From the NCBI GenBank assembly GCA_045535585.1, contig JAZSLY010000054.1, forward strand, positions 1-10,028: DNA of 10,028 nucleotides, read 5' to 3'. Below the pieces are notes generated by a model that was not told where the DNA came from, did no database searches, and saw only the letters and a program-made list of their open reading frames with translations. This document shows positions 7,116 through 10,028 of the stretch, piece after piece. Positions within the stretch are counted from its first letter, which is position 1; every line of letters starts with the position of its first letter. This stretch comes from RGIG6353 sp045535585 (GTDB lineage: Bacteria; Bacillota; Clostridia; Oscillospirales; SIG627). The position numbers and the translations under genes were made by a program.

Positions 7116-8678
7116 TTAATATGTTTTGAAAAGTCTGTATATTGTGAGCACCGACTGCTCCTTGGTGTAGTAGCCCTTGGGGTTGAATTTGTTGCCTTCA
7201 ACGCCGCCCATTACCCTTCTGCCCTCTGAATTGAGAGATGCGGAAACGAAGGCGATAGCGTCACGGCTCCAGTTTGCAAATTCTGCTTCGTCGGCAAACG
7301 TAAGCTTTTCGGAATTGGGCTTGGTTGTGCCGAGAACGCCTGCGGTACGCATAAGCATTACCGCCGCTTCTTCTCTTGTGATAAGTCCCGTGGGGTCAAA
7401 GAGGTTATTTTCCTTGCCGTAAACTATTCCGAGTGCGTTTGCAACGAGGATATTATAGTCGGAGGTGTCCTTGAAAAACTCGTAATTAAGCTCAAGCTGG
7501 CGCTTCTTCAAAATATCGTCGGTGGTCATTCCAAGCTTAACGGAAACGAGGTTTACAACGAGGTCGCAAAATTCCTCACGGGTGATATTGTTCTTTATCA
7601 GGGTTTTGGCTTCCTTGGTGATGAGGCCTAAATCGTAAGCAGGAAACACCTCTGCCTTTGCCCACTCGGAAACACCGTTTACGTCAAAGGTATTGGGGCG
7701 TCCGTAAATCTTGTGGTCGGCGGAAAACATTTCAAGGGTTGCGTCAAAATATCTGTACGCTACGGGAGCTTTGGTGGTCTTTTTGCCAAGGTGGCTGATA
7801 TTCTTACTATCCCAGGTGGGATCCATAATAATCCATCTGCCGTCCACGTAGGCTTCCACCCATGCGTGATTGGCGCTGTAATAATCCTTTACCTCCGCCC
7901 AGGTGGCGCTGGAGTCAACGCCGAGAGCGTAGCCGTTAACCACAACGGCGGGAATGGATGCGCTGTTGAGCATTGCAACCGTCAGATTAGCATAGCCTTG
8001 GCAAACGCTGACTCTGTCGGTGAGCACCTCGGTGGGAGTTATTGCAGTATAGGTTTTATTTTTGAGGACGTAGTCCTTATCGTAATAGATATTGTTTGCC
8101 ACCCAAGCGTTGATGGCGCGCGCCTTTTCGTAGTCCGAGTCAATGCCCTGCAAAATGCTTGAAGTAAGCATAGTAACGGGGCTTGGAATGTCCTCGGCGA
8201 TAGCGTCCTTCATAGATATCCAGCCTGCTCTCCAGTTTTCGTTGTGGTTGTAAACAACGTCGGGAGTAATGAAGAGCCACGTGTCGCCAAGCTTCTGAAT
8301 GGAGATGTCCGACTTTGAAAAAACGCTGATGCCTTCCTTCAGGTCGGTGCTGAGATATAGCTCTATATTGGTAACGCCCGTTTCAACGGTGGGATACTTT
8401 ATTATAGCCGTGGTTTTGGCTTCGGGGGAAACGGGGAAATAGTAATTCTGCTCGGCGCTCTTGTTTTCGGGATTATAGACGCGGATGATGATACACTGTA
8501 TATCCTCCCTTTCGATAACGCCCGACACCTGAATTCCTTCGCTCTTCAGTTCAAAATCAAAGTAGAATTCGCCGTTGTTGGTAACAATGTGCTTATTGTC
8601 ACCTGCAAAAGAGGTGACGGACAAGAGTATTGCCGCAATAAGCATCAAAAAAACAAATGATAATATTTTCTTTTTCAT
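7116..8678 (-). CDS. Secreted transglutaminase-like protein with three SLH repeats
   Basis: The protein has 520 residues. A signal peptide (1-25, cleavage near SFA|GD) leads to an N-terminal beta-rich region (about 30-140). Next comes a transglutaminase/protease-like core (about 185-290) with a complete catalytic triad: Cys226 in SVCQGYA, His271 in NHAWVEA, Asp287 in MDPTWD. Three S-layer homology repeats follow: about 330-383 (ending in ITREEFCDLVVNLV), 403-450 (FDPTGLITREEAAVMLMR) and 461-517 (FNPKGYYTKEQSVLTIYR). SLH repeats bind pyruvylated secondary wall polymer, so the enzyme should be displayed on the cell wall. Many bacterial members of this superfamily act as proteases or amidases rather than cross-linkers, so the substrate is open. 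AAAGGAG (8684-8690) lies 5 bases before the ATG (8676-8678). It follows the aminopeptidase gene after 18 bases with no promoter between, so co-transcription is likely. Confidence 0.92.
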   Translation of the reverse strand: MKKKILSFVFLMLIAAILLSVTSFAGDNKHIVTNNGEFYFDFELKSEGIQVSGVIEREDIQCIIIRVYNPENKSAEQNYYFPVSPEAKTTAIIKYPTVETGVTNIELYLSTDLKEGISVFSKSDISIQKLGDTWLFITPDVVYNHNENWRAGWISMKDAIAEDIPSPVTMLTSSILQGIDSDYEKARAINAWVANNIYYDKDYVLKNKTYTAITPTEVLTDRVSVCQGYANLTVAMLNSASIPAVVVNGYALGVDSSATWAEVKDYYSANHAWVEAYVDGRWIIMDPTWDSKNISHLGKKTTKAPVAYRYFDATLEMFSADHKIYGRPNTFDVNGVSEWAKAEVFPAYDLGLITKEAKTLIKNNITREEFCDLVVNLVSVKLGMTTDDILKKRQLELNYEFFKDTSDYNILVANALGIVYGKENNLFDPTGLITREEAAVMLMRTAGVLGTTKPNSEKLTFADEAEFANWSRDAIAFVSASLNSEGRRVMGGVEGNKFNPKGYYTKEQSVLTIYRLFKTY

Positions 8679-8696
8679 AGCTTCTCCTTTATATCA

Positions 8697-9923
8697 CTAA
8701 AAAGCCCAGTTGCCGTTGTCGAAGATCAACACCTCTTCGCCTGAACGGCACTTGCCTACAATCTTCATATCACGGCATCCTATCATAAAGTCCTCGTGTA
8801 CCATAGAGTCGTTTATTCCCTTTGCGTGACACTCCTCCTTCGTCAGCTTGTCGTAGCCGAGAAGAGTATTGGTAAAGCCTGCGCCGAGAGCGAGGTGGCA
8901 GGCGGCGTTTTCGTCAAAGAGAGTGTTATAGAAGATAAGTCCTGATTCCCTGATAGGTGAGTCGTAGGGAACGAGCGCACACTCACCGAGGTGGGAAGCG
9001 CCCTCGTCCATTGAAATAAGCTGTTTTAATAATTCTTCGTTCTTTTCAGCCTTTACCTCTACTACCCTTCCGCCCTCAAATCTAACATAGAAATTCTCGA
9101 TAAGCTGACCGTTGTAGGACAGAGGCTTGGTAGAATAAACGATGCCGTCGGCTCTGTTTTTGTCGAGAGAGATAAAGACCTCTTCGCTGGGGATATTTGC
9201 GTTAAAGGGATTACCCTGCAGGGTATCCTCACAACCGCCCATAAAGATAGTATCGGGCAAGAGACCCACACGGAGATTCGTTCCGTTTGAGGCAGTATAT
9301 TCAAGGCTGTCGAGCCCGAGAGAGTTGAGATATTCACATTTTGCACGGATATTGGCATTGTGGTTTTCCCACGCCTTGATAGGATCGGCGCCGTCGGCAC
9401 GGGAGGTGTAGAGAATGGCGCTCCAGAGCTTTTCCACAGCGTCTCTTGCGGTGTCGTCGGGGAACATCTTCTTTGCCCATTCCCTGCCCGGCACTGCGGC
9501 AATACACCATTGGTATCTGTTGTCCATTCGGTCGCGGTAGGGCTTGATGACCTTATATCTTGCCTGAGACGACTTGGCGTATTTTTCACCGTCAATTCCA
9601 TCGAGTCCGTCGGGGTCCTCGGAGATAAGATAAATCATACAAGGCAGCTTTTCGCACCTGAGAGCAAGCTTTTCCTCCTCCCACTTTTCAACGGTCGAAA
9701 GGGTTTCAAGGGAACGGTAGGTTTGATGAAGCTTGGTAAGCTTCTGCACATCCCACTCTACTTCTACCTTGCGTGCGCCTGATTTATAACATTCCTCCAC
9801 CACTTTCAGAACGAAGTCTGGCTGATCCAGGTCAGCTCTCACCACAACGTCCTGACCGCGTTGAAGATTTATTCCTGATTTTACAATAAGACGAGCATAA
9901 TTATCCAACAATTTCTTTCTCAT
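8697..9923 (-). CDS. M29-family metallo-aminopeptidase (AmpS/PepS-like)
   Basis: Cytoplasmic aminopeptidases of this family remove N-terminal residues from peptides using two metal ions. With the start at 9921-9923 the protein has 408 residues, the normal family length. Likely metal ligands can be seen: Glu248 (IPSEEVF), Glu314 (LGECALVPYDSPI), His343 (ENAACHLALG), His376 and Asp378 (NDSMVHEDFMIG). The family's tyrosine seven residues after the first His is Phe350 here (HLALGAGF). The frame stays open upstream to an ATG at 10008-10010, but I reject that start. GGAGGG (9930-9935) sits 6 bases before the inner ATG, the inner start matches the usual MRKKLLDNYARLIV beginning, and the extension crosses the promoter. 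The stop (TAG 8697-8699) precedes the SLH transglutaminase gene, and the pair probably forms an operon. Confidence 0.93.
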   Translation of the reverse strand: MRKKLLDNYARLIVKSGINLQRGQDVVVRADLDQPDFVLKVVEECYKSGARKVEVEWDVQKLTKLHQTYRSLETLSTVEKWEEEKLALRCEKLPCMIYLISEDPDGLDGIDGEKYAKSSQARYKVIKPYRDRMDNRYQWCIAAVPGREWAKKMFPDDTARDAVEKLWSAILYTSRADGADPIKAWENHNANIRAKCEYLNSLGLDSLEYTASNGTNLRVGLLPDTIFMGGCEDTLQGNPFNANIPSEEVFISLDKNRADGIVYSTKPLSYNGQLIENFYVRFEGGRVVEVKAEKNEELLKQLISMDEGASHLGECALVPYDSPIRESGLIFYNTLFDENAACHLALGAGFTNTLLGYDKLTKEECHAKGINDSMVHEDFMIGCRDMKIVGKCRSGEEVLIFDNGNWAF

Positions 9924-9947
9924 GAGTAACCCTCCGTATACACAATA

Positions 9948-9976
9948 ATGATAACATACTTGATTTGTTTTTGCAA
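9948..9976 (-). promoter_or_regulatory. Promoter of the aminopeptidase-transglutaminase operon
   Basis: The minus strand has TTGCAA (9971-9976), 17 bases, then TATCAT (9948-9953). Transcription would start near 9941, leaving a short leader of about 18 bases that just includes the ribosome site. This supports the 9923 start codon. A further TATAAT at 10014-10019 might be a second, more distal -10 box, but its -35 region is outside the window. Confidence 0.6.
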
Positions 9977-10028
9977 TAGTAATGTTTGGCAATTTACATT
10001 TTGTTTTCATTAGATTATAACCGTTGTT

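Noticed and set aside
7177..8162. Plus-strand frames of 81 and 149 codons opposite the transglutaminase gene
   Set aside because: They are antisense to an intact catalytic core and SLH repeats and have no ribosome site.
9062..9782. A 179-codon minus frame and two plus frames overlapping the aminopeptidase gene
   Set aside because: The overlapping M29 frame carries all expected metal ligands. These frames have no family resemblance or start signal.
9924..10010. 29-residue N-terminal extension of the aminopeptidase from ATG 10008-10010
   Set aside because: It crosses the predicted promoter, is not like the family N-terminus, and the inner ATG has a strong GGAGGG site at the right distance.

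Overview
The window looks like a piece of a low-to-mid GC Gram-positive chromosome, most likely an uncultured or gut-type Clostridia (Firmicutes). The reasons are strong GGAGG-type ribosome binding sites, canonical sigma-A promoters with A/T-rich upstream tracts, an SLH-anchored surface protein, a clostridial-style M29 aminopeptidase, and a DUF1846 (UPF0371) protein. The intergenic DNA also carries the small-palindrome and 7-mer repeats common in Clostridia metagenomes. No genus is claimed.

All four supportable genes lie on the minus strand, so transcription runs from right to left. (1) 8697-9923: M29-family metallo-aminopeptidase, cytoplasmic, with its own promoter just upstream. (2) 7116-8678: secreted transglutaminase-like protein with three C-terminal SLH repeats, 18 bases after gene 1 and probably in the same operon. 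(3) 5483-6970: DUF1846/UPF0371 protein with its own promoter, a terminator-shaped hairpin in its leader, and a clear intrinsic terminator after its stop. (4) 1-4993: a very large secreted protein that runs off the left edge of the window. It has 1664 codons in view, an uninterrupted frame, a signal peptide and four divergent copies of a module of about 360 residues.

Between genes 3 and 4 (4994-5482, 489 bases) there is no gene. This stretch holds the promoter and leader of the giant gene, the terminator of gene 3, and a dense cluster of short inverted and direct repeats. The cluster includes a chain of different mini-palindromes joined by a conserved GCGAYAT spacer.

The most interesting points are the giant modular surface protein and its promoter. 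The gap between -35 and -10 is largely a (TA)n tract, the layout used for slippage-driven phase variation of surface proteins in some pathogens. Two of the four products, the SLH transglutaminase and the giant protein, act outside the cell. The aminopeptidase and DUF1846 protein look cytoplasmic. There is no direct evidence that the four genes form one pathway.
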